Positions 33,963-43,446 of a stretch of 64,000 nucleotides of DNA are shown piece by piece. The stretch covers positions 1-64,000 of the forward strand of contig CALBPX010000074.1 in the NCBI GenBank assembly GCA_937899055.1, written 5' to 3'. The notes beneath the pieces were generated by a model. That model saw only the letters and a list, made by a program, of their open reading frames with translations. It was not told the DNA's origin and made no database searches. This DNA comes from an uncultured Bacteroidales bacterium. Lineage in GTDB: Bacteria > Bacteroidota > Bacteroidia > Bacteroidales > UBA932. The translations under genes and the position numbers were made by a program. How positions within the stretch are numbered: position 1 is the first letter of the stretch; each line of letters starts with the position of its first letter.

Positions 33963-35654
33963 ATGGAAAAGATAAGAGTTTACTGCACCAACAACAGACA
34001 GTATTATGAACTTGAGCCGCGAACCACTCTCAAGCAGCTTCTGGACATCATGGACTATGACTGGAAAGGCATGACGCCTCTGGCCGCCTACGTAAACCAT
34101 GACCTCAAGGAACTGGGTTTTGACCTTTATTTTGCGGCAACCGTAACCTTCCTCACATACGAAGACGAAGACGGCCGGAGATGCTACTTCCGCTCCGTGG
34201 ATTTTCTTTGCCAGAAAGCTGTTCACGAACTCTTTCCGGACCGCATTCTGTGTTTTGACTACCATCTTCCGAACGGCCAGTACGGAGAACTCAGGAAAAG
34301 AGAAGATTTTTCCCAGACCGTTCCCATGACCGAAAAAGAGCTCGGGGCCCTGAAGAAGAGAATGTGGGAACTGGTAAAACAGGACATCCCCTTTGTAAAG
34401 ACAAAAACGACCAATGCCGAGGCCGTGAAACTTTTCCTTTCACATGGTCAGACATCCAAGGCCAAGCTTGCCGAAACCGTGGGCAACTTCTTTGTAACTC
34501 TTTACTATCTTGATGGTTATGGCGACTATTTCTACGGCCCTCTGGTTGCGTCCACAGGCTACCTTGACAGATGGAGGATAGCCCTTTACAGCGAGGGATT
34601 CTGCCTCCAGTCGCCGGAGCCGGTCCGCCCGTTCAATATCCCCGAACAGAAATACCAGAAAAAGCTGGCGGAGATTTTTGAAGAGAACAGCAACTGGTGC
34701 AACATCATAGGAGCAAGAGATATAGCTACTATAAACGAAGCCATCAACAAGGGCTATGGCAACATGGTAATATCGCTTGCCGAGGCTCTGCATGAAAAGA
34801 AATATTCCATCATCGCCGATAAAATAGGAGAGAGAAGAAAAGATGTCAAACTCGTTCTGATAGCAGGCCCTTCGTCCAGCGGAAAAACCACAACCTCCAA
34901 GAGGATTGCCTTGCAGATGAAAGTTCTGGGGCTCAACCCTATACTTATGGGAATGGACGATTATTTCGTGGACCGCGAACAAACTCCCAAAGACGAAAAC
35001 GGAGACTATGATTTTGAAAGCGTACATGCACTCAACCTGGATATGCTCAACGAGCATCTGGGCAAGCTGTTTGCCGGAGAAGAGGTAACTCTTCCAAAGT
35101 TTGACTTCACCACCGGAAAAGGCTCGCTGACAGGACCCACAATCCGCCTCAACAAAGACGATGTGCTGGTTATGGAAGGCATTCATGCACTCAACCCCCT
35201 GCTTACGGAAAGGCTTGAAGCAGACTGCAAGTTCAAGGTGTTTGTTTCTGCCTTGACTTCGCTCTCCATAGACGAAAACAGCTACATTTCCACCACAGAC
35301 AACCGCAAGCTCAGAAGAATGGTAAGAGACTTCAATTTCAGGGGTTACAGTGCGGAGGAAACCATAGGCCGATGGCCCAGCGTAGTAAGGGGCGAAAAGC
35401 GGAACATCTTTCCACATCAGGAAAATGCAGACATCATGTTCAATTCCTTCCTGCTGTACGAGTTTCCGCTGCTCAAATACTATGCAGAGCCGCTGCTCAG
35501 AAGAATTTCTCCTATGAGCCCGGTCTATGCGGAAAGCCTGAGGCTGATAAACTTCCTCAGCCGCATAGTTTCACTCAATCCGGAAGAACAGAAGGCCATT
35601 CCGCCCACTTCCGTAATGAGAGAATTCATCGGCAACAGCACATTTACCTATTAG
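33963..35654 (+). CDS. TGS-domain nucleoside (uridine-type) kinase
   Basis: 563 aa. The N-terminal ~60 residues look like a TGS/ThrRS-type small domain, followed by a ThrRS second-additional-like region with a conserved His (CFDYHLPNG). The C-terminal half is a uridine-kinase fold: P-loop IAGPSSSGKTTTSKRI at about 299-314, MGMDDYFVDR, LPKFDFTTGKG and VMEGIHALNP. This fusion is typical of Bacteroidota and Firmicutes. It should phosphorylate a nucleoside. The converging MalQ-like gene ends one base away. Confidence 0.9.
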   Translation: MEKIRVYCTNNRQYYELEPRTTLKQLLDIMDYDWKGMTPLAAYVNHDLKELGFDLYFAATVTFLTYEDEDGRRCYFRSVDFLCQKAVHELFPDRILCFDYHLPNGQYGELRKREDFSQTVPMTEKELGALKKRMWELVKQDIPFVKTKTTNAEAVKLFLSHGQTSKAKLAETVGNFFVTLYYLDGYGDYFYGPLVASTGYLDRWRIALYSEGFCLQSPEPVRPFNIPEQKYQKKLAEIFEENSNWCNIIGARDIATINEAINKGYGNMVISLAEALHEKKYSIIADKIGERRKDVKLVLIAGPSSSGKTTTSKRIALQMKVLGLNPILMGMDDYFVDREQTPKDENGDYDFESVHALNLDMLNEHLGKLFAGEEVTLPKFDFTTGKGSLTGPTIRLNKDDVLVMEGIHALNPLLTERLEADCKFKVFVSALTSLSIDENSYISTTDNRKLRRMVRDFNFRGYSAEETIGRWPSVVRGEKRNIFPHQENADIMFNSFLLYEFPLLKYYAEPLLRRISPMSPVYAESLRLINFLSRIVSLNPEEQKAIPPTSVMREFIGNSTFTY

Positions 35655-35655
35655 G

Positions 35656-37830
35656 CTATCTGCCGGTGTCCTTTATCAACTTAGCTATAAGAGTGTTCAG
35701 AGAGTCTGCCCCGAGCAGGCTCTCGAGGTTTACATGAATGCGGTAATTCCAGAGTGGGACTTTTCCGTTTCCGTTTTGCAAAGTTTCGGAATAAGGAAAA
35801 CGGCTGCGGAGCCTATTGCTGAGGCTGAGCCAATCCTGAAGGGGCAAGATGGCAAACATTCCACCTTCTTCCAAAGTGCCTTCTGCCTCGGCGATACATT
35901 CCTCAACGGTAGCATCGAAATATGTCCGCTTTTTGTCTTCCGACTTGAAAACCAGTGTTTTGTTTCTTTCGCCGAGCCACATTCTGAGGGTGCTTAAAAC
36001 CGGATTGCTGGAGCGTACCACACTCAGATAAGGAGCCTCTGTGCCCTCCTGGCGGTAAAAATCCGGAAGCAGCCTCAGGCTCTCCCAGCCTGAGGCCCAG
36101 ACCATCATGTTTGAAGCAGCCAGAATCTGAGGTATCATCTTACGGTATAACGGCTCGTCCTCCGGCATGTAGGGAACCTCTTTGGAAATGCTGTAGATAT
36201 CAAGATACCAGCTCATTACCCTTATCCTCTTCTTCCACCACATAAAGCTTTCGGCATCCAAGGCCTTCCAGTCATAGGCGGCAAAACCGTCTGGGTCAAC
36301 TCCCTTGAAAAGATGCGGAAACTTCCAGCAATCTACACTGAAAGGAACAACCTTCATCTGAAGTTCGCCTTTTAGGGCTATGCCTTTGCCATGAGCATAC
36401 TTCATGACTTGGTCCAGCTGACGGAAAAGATGGAACTGAAGCCAGATATGGAACTGGGTCTTATTATGAATGATTTGAACGGTCTCCCAGCTGAGTTTGC
36501 CCAACACGGAATGGGCTGCGGCAAAAGTCCGGCTGAGACGGCGGTTGCCGAACGCCACGCTCAAATCTTCTGAGTAAGTGCCGAAAGCCTCCCACTTGCT
36601 GAAATCGGCCGTTTTGTACAGGTCTCTAAGGGCACAGAACAGTGCATAGGCATATACCCAGTCTCTGTGTTCGTTGAGGAAAGTGTAATAGTCTGGATGG
36701 GCCTCGTCTTTCTTGCCCCTTTCCAGAAACAGGGCCTCCAAGTATTTTTTCTTGAAATAGTAGAGGTCTTCATAGTCAACCGTAGCACGGCGGTTCAGAG
36801 ATTTGATTTCCCTCTGCGCCTCCTTTTCTTTCTGAGGATCGGCAAGCGGACCTATTTCTCTCAGCGATAGCAGCAACGGATTGATACCCAGCGAACTGAC
36901 TGCTCTGTACGGAGAGGAGTCCCTGCCGGTAAAGGTCTGAGCCGTTTCGTTGAGAGGAAATATTTCCACAACCTTCATTCCGGTTTTTTCGGCCCAATCT
37001 ACAAGCAGTTTCAAATCCAGAATTTCGCCGCAACCGCCGCTCTGGCTGCTCCTCAGGGCGGAAACCGGAATGCCGCATCCGGCAAATTTTCTGAATACCG
37101 GAGGAAACTTCACCTGCGAATGTTCCTTTATGAATGTTTCGTTGCGGCCTATTTCCGGAATTGCCAGCTCTCTTGCAGCATCATCCGACAGAGTTTCAAA
37201 AACATATTCGCCGGTAACATCGTTGACCATGGCAAACTTGTACTTCCAGACCTGCCCCTTACATTCCAGGGTAGAAAAACTGGCTATCCACTTCAAGCCT
37301 TTAAGCCGGGCCATCTTTACACCGTGTTCGGGTTTCCACGAACCCAGCCTCTTGCCTTCTCCGCAGAGCACTATTCTGCAATCTCTCGGAACGTTAGGCA
37401 CCACCGCCCTGATTATCAGTTCGTTGTTTTCGTTATGGATTTGGGTGTAAGGAGCGTATGAAGTGCCGTAGAGGACATGGGCAAACGGGTCAGTCAGAAA
37501 CGGGGCTTCCTCCGTATATTCCTGCCAATGATCCACGCTTTCTATTTTTGTGGTGGCGGAGTTCAGGGCAATTCTCCTTCCACCTCCGACCTCGTAGGTA
37601 AGGGTTCCGTCCTGGCTCTTTACAAAATACTTATAACGCAGCACCCTCTCTTTCAGGGAGTCAAACTGGAGCCTTGCTTCCCAAAGGGTTTCGCCCGCCG
37701 CATTGCAGCCTGCGCTGCTCATTCTAAAGGCCTTGTCCGGATAATAATTCCCCAGGACGCTGGAGGCGCCGGTAATGTAAACCTCGTCTCCGGCTTTTGT
37801 ATTTACCCTTACCCTGAAATAGATGTTCAT
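35656..37830 (-). CDS. GH77 (MalQ-like) protein with two CBM20 domains, probably non-catalytic
   Basis: 724 aa against roughly 890 for typical Bacteroidota MalQ. Two CBM20 starch-binding domains (about 1-100 and 135-235) precede a GH77 scaffold: GCGIPVSALRS, LKLLVDWAEKTGMKVVEI, SSPYRAVSSLGINPL, ALFCALRDLY, FHIWLQFHLFRQL and the C-terminal WNYRIHVNLESLL. Key positions are changed. VKGD(I/L)PIG is LKGELQMKV (487-494). The nucleophile motif RIDH is SISK (547-550, Asp to Ser). THD is NPV (609-611, Asp to Val). The region between nucleophile and acid/base is shortened by about 100 residues; Glu583 may still align with the acid/base. Predicted to bind alpha-glucan without catalysis. Confidence 0.85.
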   Translation of the reverse strand: MNIYFRVRVNTKAGDEVYITGASSVLGNYYPDKAFRMSSAGCNAAGETLWEARLQFDSLKERVLRYKYFVKSQDGTLTYEVGGGRRIALNSATTKIESVDHWQEYTEEAPFLTDPFAHVLYGTSYAPYTQIHNENNELIIRAVVPNVPRDCRIVLCGEGKRLGSWKPEHGVKMARLKGLKWIASFSTLECKGQVWKYKFAMVNDVTGEYVFETLSDDAARELAIPEIGRNETFIKEHSQVKFPPVFRKFAGCGIPVSALRSSQSGGCGEILDLKLLVDWAEKTGMKVVEIFPLNETAQTFTGRDSSPYRAVSSLGINPLLLSLREIGPLADPQKEKEAQREIKSLNRRATVDYEDLYYFKKKYLEALFLERGKKDEAHPDYYTFLNEHRDWVYAYALFCALRDLYKTADFSKWEAFGTYSEDLSVAFGNRRLSRTFAAAHSVLGKLSWETVQIIHNKTQFHIWLQFHLFRQLDQVMKYAHGKGIALKGELQMKVVPFSVDCWKFPHLFKGVDPDGFAAYDWKALDAESFMWWKKRIRVMSWYLDIYSISKEVPYMPEDEPLYRKMIPQILAASNMMVWASGWESLRLLPDFYRQEGTEAPYLSVVRSSNPVLSTLRMWLGERNKTLVFKSEDKKRTYFDATVEECIAEAEGTLEEGGMFAILPLQDWLSLSNRLRSRFPYSETLQNGNGKVPLWNYRIHVNLESLLGADSLNTLIAKLIKDTGR

Positions 37831-38852
37831 GGCTCAGCGAGTTTTCTTTTTTTGAATGTATAGACCACCAGCGACACGGCCCCTGTCAGAATCATTATGG
37901 CAGCCTGAGACTCGTGGCTGATTGTAGCAAAGACAACACCGTCGTTCCAGTCAACGGCGTAAATCTGCGAAGCAGCCAGTGCCATGATGAAATGGTAGGC
38001 TCCTATGCCGCCCTGCACCGGAACCACCCATCCCAGACTGCCTACCACCATCAGGAACAAGGCGTCCTTCCACCCCAGGCCGGCAAGAACCGGAAAGGCT
38101 TTTATGGTAAAGAGGCTGGTGGCAAAAAAACTCCCCCACAAAAGAACCGTAAGCAGCAGAAACAGCCATTTGCGCTTCATCTTGAGGGCTGCCTTCATCC
38201 CATGCCACATGTTTGAAAGAAAGCCTACAATCTTGCCTCCGGCCTTGGTCTTTGAAAGTCTTTTACGGAAAACAAATATCAAGATTGCCGCCACAACTAC
38301 TGCCGCAATAATGGCAAGAAAGACAAGCATGGAAGAAGAGTTCACCTTACCGCTTGCCGGGTCTATCATGTTGTTCTTGAAGAATTCTCCGAAATCGTTC
38401 CAGCAGACGGCTGCAAAGACTATCGTGATAAAAATAAGACATATAAGGTCCCAGGCCCTTTCGGCCACTACGGTTCCCACGGCTCCCTCAAAAGTTGTGT
38501 CTTTCTTGAGGGTCGAAACCACTCCGCAGCGCACAATTTCGCCAATTCTCGGAAATGCAAAGTTTGCAAGATTCCCTATTGTAACTCCATGATAGGAAAC
38601 TCCTACAGAAGACTGGGGGTCTATCTGTGAAAGCATCATCTTCCACCGTGCGCCCCTGATCAGAAACTCCGCCACGCCTACCGCCATGGCCATAATTATC
38701 CATATCCAGCGGCACTGGCCCAGAGACTGGATGAACTCCTTCCAGCTCAGACCCCTGAAGCTGTAGTACAGAAGCACCAGAGCCAGCGCCAGCATAAGTA
38801 TATACTGTATTATGTTTTTGGCAGAAAACCTTTTTTGTCTTTGGGCCTGCAT
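37827..38852 (-). CDS. flippase-like lysylphosphatidylglycerol-synthase TM family protein
   Basis: 341 aa, about eight membrane helices. UPF0104/LPG_synthase_TM family marks: FIRGARWKMMLSQ, GNLANFAFPRIGEIVRCG, TVVAERAWDL and VVPVQGGIGAYHFIMALA. Members act with, or resemble, membrane parts of lipid aminoacylation or polyprenyl-lipid systems. No soluble catalytic domain is attached. It overlaps the MalQ-like gene by four bases (ATGA) and lies upstream of it in the same transcript. Confidence 0.87.
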   Translation of the reverse strand: MQAQRQKRFSAKNIIQYILMLALALVLLYYSFRGLSWKEFIQSLGQCRWIWIIMAMAVGVAEFLIRGARWKMMLSQIDPQSSVGVSYHGVTIGNLANFAFPRIGEIVRCGVVSTLKKDTTFEGAVGTVVAERAWDLICLIFITIVFAAVCWNDFGEFFKNNMIDPASGKVNSSSMLVFLAIIAAVVVAAILIFVFRKRLSKTKAGGKIVGFLSNMWHGMKAALKMKRKWLFLLLTVLLWGSFFATSLFTIKAFPVLAGLGWKDALFLMVVGSLGWVVPVQGGIGAYHFIMALAASQIYAVDWNDGVVFATISHESQAAIMILTGAVSLVVYTFKKRKLAEP

Positions 38853-38935
38853 AAACTCTTTTTTTGGAGGAGAACAAATTTACGCAAAATAAATGATACC
38901 TTTGTAAACGAGCAAATTTTGAAAGACCATCATCA
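38853..38935. promoter_or_regulatory. divergent promoter region flippase-like / PfkB kinase
   Basis: The minus strand has TAAATTTG (38875-38882 on +) and the plus strand has TACCTTTG (38897-38904); both are full -7 matches. -33 candidates are weak (TTTAC-type). The two elements are 14 bases apart, so the divergent promoters must overlap. Confidence 0.5.
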
Positions 38936-39925
38936 ATGAAATCTCTGATAGGAATAGGAAATGCACTAACCGACATACTGGTTGTTGTAGATGACGCTTC
39001 TATTTTGAAACAATACCGCCTGCCGGAAGGCAGCATGAACTGGGTGGATGCCCAAACCGCTGCCGACATCTGGAATCAGATAAAGGACATGAAACTTCAC
39101 ATAGCTCCGGGGGGCAGTACCGCCAACACCATAAAAGGGGCTGCAAAACTTGGACTGAAAACCTCCTTTGTAGGAATGGTAGGCGATGACCAGCTGGGCA
39201 ATATATTCAACGATGCACAGAAAGCCTGCGGAATAAAGCCGCAACTCCTCACGGGCAGTCAGACCAGCGGCCGCTCCATGGTTTTTGTAACCCCGCCCTC
39301 CGGAGAACGCACTTTTGCCAACTTCATGGGAGCAACTCTGGAACTGGGAGCCCATGACATCAAGGAAAGCTTCTTCAAAGACTACGACATCCTTCATATT
39401 GAGGGTTATCTGGTTCAGAATCACGACCTTGTAAGAAAGGTAGCTCAGGTGGGCAAAAAACTCGGAAAGACAATTTCCATAGATTTGGCCAGCTACAATG
39501 TTGTTGAAAGCAATTATGGTTTCCTCCACGAAATCGTAGAAAATTATGTAGATATAGTTTTTGCCAACGAACACGAAGCCAAGGCATTTACGGGCAAGGC
39601 TCCCCGCGAGGCACTGGAAAGCATTGCCAAGATATGCGAAGTTGCCGTAGTCAAAGTAGGCGCAAAAGGTTCTCTGATTAAAAGCGGCAACACGGTCTGC
39701 GAGGTAGAACCGGTAAAAGCCCACGCCATAGACACTACCGGCGCCGGGGATATGTATGCGGCAGGCTTCCTGTACGGCTATGCCAATGGTTTTCCTCTTG
39801 AGATATGCGGAAAGACCGGCTCCATAGTTTCTTCTGAAGTTGTCCGTATTCTGGGTACCGACATACAGGAAGAAGTCTGGGCTCAGATCAGAGAAACCGT
39901 TTCCGGAATGAGCCCCAAGAACTGA
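38936..39925 (+). CDS. PfkB-family carbohydrate/nucleoside kinase
   Basis: 329 aa. PfkB marks: GNALTDILV at the start, APGGSTANTIKGAAKLG (first signature), the GMVGDDQLG segment and DTTGAGDMYAAGFLYG (second signature with the catalytic Asp). Similar to the adenosine-kinase-like branch; the sugar or nucleoside substrate cannot be read. The histidine kinase gene starts 8 bases downstream. Confidence 0.9.
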   Translation: MKSLIGIGNALTDILVVVDDASILKQYRLPEGSMNWVDAQTAADIWNQIKDMKLHIAPGGSTANTIKGAAKLGLKTSFVGMVGDDQLGNIFNDAQKACGIKPQLLTGSQTSGRSMVFVTPPSGERTFANFMGATLELGAHDIKESFFKDYDILHIEGYLVQNHDLVRKVAQVGKKLGKTISIDLASYNVVESNYGFLHEIVENYVDIVFANEHEAKAFTGKAPREALESIAKICEVAVVKVGAKGSLIKSGNTVCEVEPVKAHAIDTTGAGDMYAAGFLYGYANGFPLEICGKTGSIVSSEVVRILGTDIQEEVWAQIRETVSGMSPKN

Positions 39926-39932
39926 TTTTTGG

Positions 39933-41264
39933 ATGAAGAATTATCTGAAAATATTGGCTGTCATTGCCGCAGTTGCCCTTCTTCCGTTGCAGTATGTCCT
40001 GCTTGTCAGGGTTTACAACTCCATGGAAAAGAACCTTCATGCAACCGTGGATGAATGTTTCCGCGATGCAGTTGAGCAGGAGGCAATGATGCGCTTCCAT
40101 GCCTTGATGGACACTTCCTCCACCTATTCGTTCACCTATTCCGGAGGCAGCGTACTTTTGGGAATCGGCGATATCTTGGAACGTGAAGGCAGCCATACAG
40201 ACTTTGACACCCTGAGAAACCTGTTTGCCCTCAACCTTGCCGAAAAGGAACTCCAAGGCCTGAGTTTCAGTTTCCGGCAAACCCAGAACGATACCTCCGT
40301 ATTTCATACAGCAGATGATTTCCTGAACGATCCGCTTGCAGAAAAGGCCTCTTTTTCAAGACTTTCTACACACATCGTTCCAACATCCTCAGATTTGACC
40401 GAGGGAGTGGTTGCCATAATAACCAACCCCTACAGCGCCATACTTCCTAACCTGAAGATGCTAATCATCTTTTCCTTCCTGATAGCCTTGTTTGTAATTT
40501 TCTGTCTTTGGATGATGATCCGCACCCTGAGCAAGGTGAACTTCATCAACAACCTCAGGAAAGACCATACATACGCCATGATTCACGACATGAAGACACC
40601 TCTGTCTTCAATAATGATAATCGCTGAGGATTTCAAAGACAACCCAAAGATAAATTCAGACGAGGAACTGGCTGTACAGCTGAAAATTCTGGATGAGGAG
40701 TGCAGCCATCTGAACCGCATCTGCGACAAGGTCATAAATGTTGCCAAGGTGGAAAACAAAAAACTCAGGTTCGTTTATGAAAAAATAGACCTTGAAAAGT
40801 TCTTCAGCGATGTAAAAGTCCGCCTACAAGCACTTTATCCGGATGAGGCACAAGACGTTCCTTCCAAAAAGACGGTGGCTTTCAGCTACGACCTCTCCCA
40901 GGAAAAGACTCTGATAGCAGACCGCCTGTACCTGACGGAAATCATAGACAACCTGATAGACAATTCCATAAAGTATTCGGGGCCGGCGGTGCAGATAGAT
41001 GTCAGAAGCGTTCAGAAAGGCAAGATTACAGAACTCAGGCTGAAAGACAATGGCTCCGGCTTTTCAAAGGAGGCCTCAAAACGCCTGTTCAAAAAGTTTG
41101 AACGAGGAGAGAACACCGTAGGCATTTCCGGCCACGGAATAGGTCTGAACTATGTATATAGGCTCATGAAATTCTTTGGCGGCTATGTAAGGATAGAAAG
41201 CCGTGAAGGCTTGTTTACGGAGGTCATTCTGGGCTTCCCGTCTAAAAGGCAATACGATATTTAA
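39933..41264 (+). CDS. membrane sensor histidine kinase
   Basis: 443 aa. Helix 1 at 5-26, a ~150-residue periplasmic sensor domain, helix 2 at about 171-192, then the kinase core: H box YAMIHDMKTPLSSIM, N box LIDNSIKYSG, G1 LKDNGSGF and G2 GHGIGLNYVYRLM. It autophosphorylates and passes the phosphate to the regulator encoded 19 bases downstream. The stimulus is unknown. Layout resembles Bacteroides RprX. Confidence 0.93.
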   Translation: MKNYLKILAVIAAVALLPLQYVLLVRVYNSMEKNLHATVDECFRDAVEQEAMMRFHALMDTSSTYSFTYSGGSVLLGIGDILEREGSHTDFDTLRNLFALNLAEKELQGLSFSFRQTQNDTSVFHTADDFLNDPLAEKASFSRLSTHIVPTSSDLTEGVVAIITNPYSAILPNLKMLIIFSFLIALFVIFCLWMMIRTLSKVNFINNLRKDHTYAMIHDMKTPLSSIMIIAEDFKDNPKINSDEELAVQLKILDEECSHLNRICDKVINVAKVENKKLRFVYEKIDLEKFFSDVKVRLQALYPDEAQDVPSKKTVAFSYDLSQEKTLIADRLYLTEIIDNLIDNSIKYSGPAVQIDVRSVQKGKITELRLKDNGSGFSKEASKRLFKKFERGENTVGISGHGIGLNYVYRLMKFFGGYVRIESREGLFTEVILGFPSKRQYDI

Positions 41265-41283
41265 GGTAACTGAATTTTGGAAT

Positions 41284-41952
41284 ATGATAAGACTGCTCAT
41301 AGTTGAAGACGATACTAATCTGAGCTTCTTGATAAAGAAGAAGTTGGAACGCCAGGGCGATTATGTTGTAGAAACGGCGTCTGACGGACAGCAAGGGCTC
41401 AGGGCCCTGGCATCTTTCAGACCGGACATCCTGGTTTCCGACCTGGAAATGGGCGACGGCATGGACGGCAATACCATGATAGAAAAAATCCGGGCAACAA
41501 AAAACGATATTCCCATTATCGTACTTACAGGCAAAATGGAATTTCTCAAGCAGAGCGGAGCCGACATGTATCTCAAGAAGCCTTTCAACACGCAGCAGTT
41601 AGACCTGAACATCAAGTCTATGCTCCGGCAAAGAGGCATAGGTACAGAATCCGAAAACACTTACAAGATAGGCAGCCTTACCTTTGACACATCCTCCAGA
41701 AGGCTTCTGACAGACGGCCAGGAAATAAGAATCACCCCTACCGGAGCAAAGGTTCTGGAAATTCTCTGCCGCCAGATGGGCGAATGTGTAGAACGTAAGA
41801 AGATTCAGGCTACCATCTGGGGCGACTACAACAACGACAGCATTTCCCACAATCTGGACGTCCAGATAGACAAGCTCCGCAATGCCCTCAAGGCAGACCC
41901 CGGAGTATCCATCGAGATAATAAAGAAAACCGGCATCATCCTCAGAGGGTAA
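41284..41952 (+). CDS. OmpR-type response regulator
   Basis: 222 aa from the ATG at 41284 (MIRLLIVEDDTN); the frame is open upstream inside the kinase gene, but that is not homologous. The receiver domain has the acidic pair EDD, phospho-acceptor Asp in VSDLEM (about residue 54), Thr in VLTGK and Lys in LKKPF. The C-terminal winged helix reads ILCRQMGECVERKKIQATIWG...SHNLDVQIDKLRNAL. Cognate partner of the kinase just upstream. Targets unknown. Confidence 0.94.
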   Translation: MIRLLIVEDDTNLSFLIKKKLERQGDYVVETASDGQQGLRALASFRPDILVSDLEMGDGMDGNTMIEKIRATKNDIPIIVLTGKMEFLKQSGADMYLKKPFNTQQLDLNIKSMLRQRGIGTESENTYKIGSLTFDTSSRRLLTDGQEIRITPTGAKVLEILCRQMGECVERKKIQATIWGDYNNDSISHNLDVQIDKLRNALKADPGVSIEIIKKTGIILRG

Positions 41953-41978
41953 TGCCGGTTCTGCTTCAAAGACAGCCG

Positions 41979-42617
41979 CTACTTGCTCATGTCAAAGCCA
42001 AGGCGGACTCCGTCGTAATTCTTGGAAAGTTCACCTATTGTCTCAAGGCTTGAGTTTCCGCTCAGCGAACTTACTGCCTGAAGAAGGGTGAGCAGTTTCT
42101 TGGACTCAAAGTTGAGAGACAGGCCCTTTGTGGTGCGGGTGATGAACGCCGTAGAACTCAACAGAAGACTCTTCATCTTGAGGGTTCCGCTGGCGGCATC
42201 GTAAGTATAAGTTCCGTTCCAGGGAATTCCGTTTATCTTAGCCTGGAAGTTACCGTCTTGAGTAAAAGTGAAATAGGTGTTGGAAGAGTTGATGCCAACC
42301 TGCTTGTAGGTAGGCTCCAGCTTTGTCTTTATCTGCGCCGCAACTGCCGCACCGCCAGCCTTGGCAAGAAGATTTTCGCTGGTGAAGGCACAGCCTGGTG
42401 CTGCATACTTCCATGTTCCCACAAGCTGACTCTGGTCTATCTTTATGGCACCAATTACAAGGTCCGCCACAGATGTAACCGTATTTTCGTTACCCAGAGC
42501 GCCGAGTATTGAACCTAAGACGTTGCTCCCCTGAGAACCGCCCATGGAGCCGCATCCGGGAAGAACAGAAGAAGCCAGTGCAAGAAGAACCACTGCTGAA
42601 ACAAAAAACTTTTTCAT
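41979..42617 (-). CDS. DUF4923 family lipoprotein
   Basis: 212 aa with a lipobox LPGC (Cys22). The body matches DUF4923 of Bacteroidales: LVGTWKYAAPGCAFTSENLL, AKAGGAAVAAQI, YFTFTQDGNFQAKI and WNGTYTYD, suggesting a lipocalin-like small beta-barrel. Function unknown. Convergent with the response regulator gene and 30 bases from the amidotransferase gene upstream on its strand. Confidence 0.87.
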   Translation of the reverse strand: MKKFFVSAVVLLALASSVLPGCGSMGGSQGSNVLGSILGALGNENTVTSVADLVIGAIKIDQSQLVGTWKYAAPGCAFTSENLLAKAGGAAVAAQIKTKLEPTYKQVGINSSNTYFTFTQDGNFQAKINGIPWNGTYTYDAASGTLKMKSLLLSSTAFITRTTKGLSLNFESKKLLTLLQAVSSLSGNSSLETIGELSKNYDGVRLGFDMSK

Positions 42618-42646
42618 ATAACTGTTCAGGAATTTGAATTAAACTT

Positions 42647-43432
42647 CTATTTGCTTGATGAGTATTCCGCCGCAAGCTTTATAAGATGCTGGAACAGCGG
42701 CAAAAACTTGTAGTTACCGGAATATACGAACCCTTCCGGATGGAACTGTACTCCAAACGACTTGCCGTCTGCGCTCTCAATGGCTTCTACAACTCCGTCC
42801 GGAGCAGTTGCCGTTACCTTATAGCCGGGGGCTATCTTTCCACAGGCCTGATGGTGGAAAGAGTTTACGGCTATATTGTCAACACCCAAAAGCTTATGCA
42901 GCAAGGAGCCTTTGACTATGTTTATCGTATGGCTGCCGTAAGATCTCGGGGCGTTCTGCCTATGCTGTATGGCTCCGGTAACTTCAGATGGAATATCCTG
43001 TATGAGATCGCCGCCCATGGCAATGTTCAGGCTCTGCTCTCCCCTGCAGATTCCAAGTATGGGAATACCTCTTTTGACGGCTTTGCGTATCAGGGTAATG
43101 TCATAGATATCTCTGTCGGGCACAACTTCGCCCAGGAAACGGCTCGGCTCCTGACCGAACAGCAGAGGACTCACATCCTCGCCGCCTGTCATCACAAGGC
43201 CGTCTATATGATCAAGGTACTCGTCTATCTCCGCTTCGGAAGTTGCCAGTGGAATAACAAAAGGAATTCCTCCGGCATTTCTTACGCTCTTGATGTAGGT
43301 CATTCCCACTTCTACTGTACTTCCGTCTATGGAACATGACACGCCTATTACGGGCTTTTGGGTCTGAGAGGCAGCCGGAAGGCAAAGCAGCAAGGCTGCC
43401 ATCAGAACTGTTGTCTTGAAAAGTGTTTTCAT
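42647..43432 (-). CDS. secreted class I glutamine amidotransferase-like (PuuD-type) hydrolase
   Basis: 261 aa. An apparent signal peptide (MKTLFKTTVLMAALLLCLPAASQ) is unusual for this normally cytosolic family. Catalytic residues are kept: Cys in GICRGEQ, His and Glu in VQFHPEG. The family hydrolyses gamma-glutamyl bonds such as gamma-glutamyl-GABA. A periplasmic location is predicted; the substrate is unknown. It lies 14 bases from the serine hydrolase gene, so the two are probably in one transcript. Confidence 0.88.
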   Translation of the reverse strand: MKTLFKTTVLMAALLLCLPAASQTQKPVIGVSCSIDGSTVEVGMTYIKSVRNAGGIPFVIPLATSEAEIDEYLDHIDGLVMTGGEDVSPLLFGQEPSRFLGEVVPDRDIYDITLIRKAVKRGIPILGICRGEQSLNIAMGGDLIQDIPSEVTGAIQHRQNAPRSYGSHTINIVKGSLLHKLLGVDNIAVNSFHHQACGKIAPGYKVTATAPDGVVEAIESADGKSFGVQFHPEGFVYSGNYKFLPLFQHLIKLAAEYSSSK

Positions 43433-43446
43433 ATCTGTATCTGATT

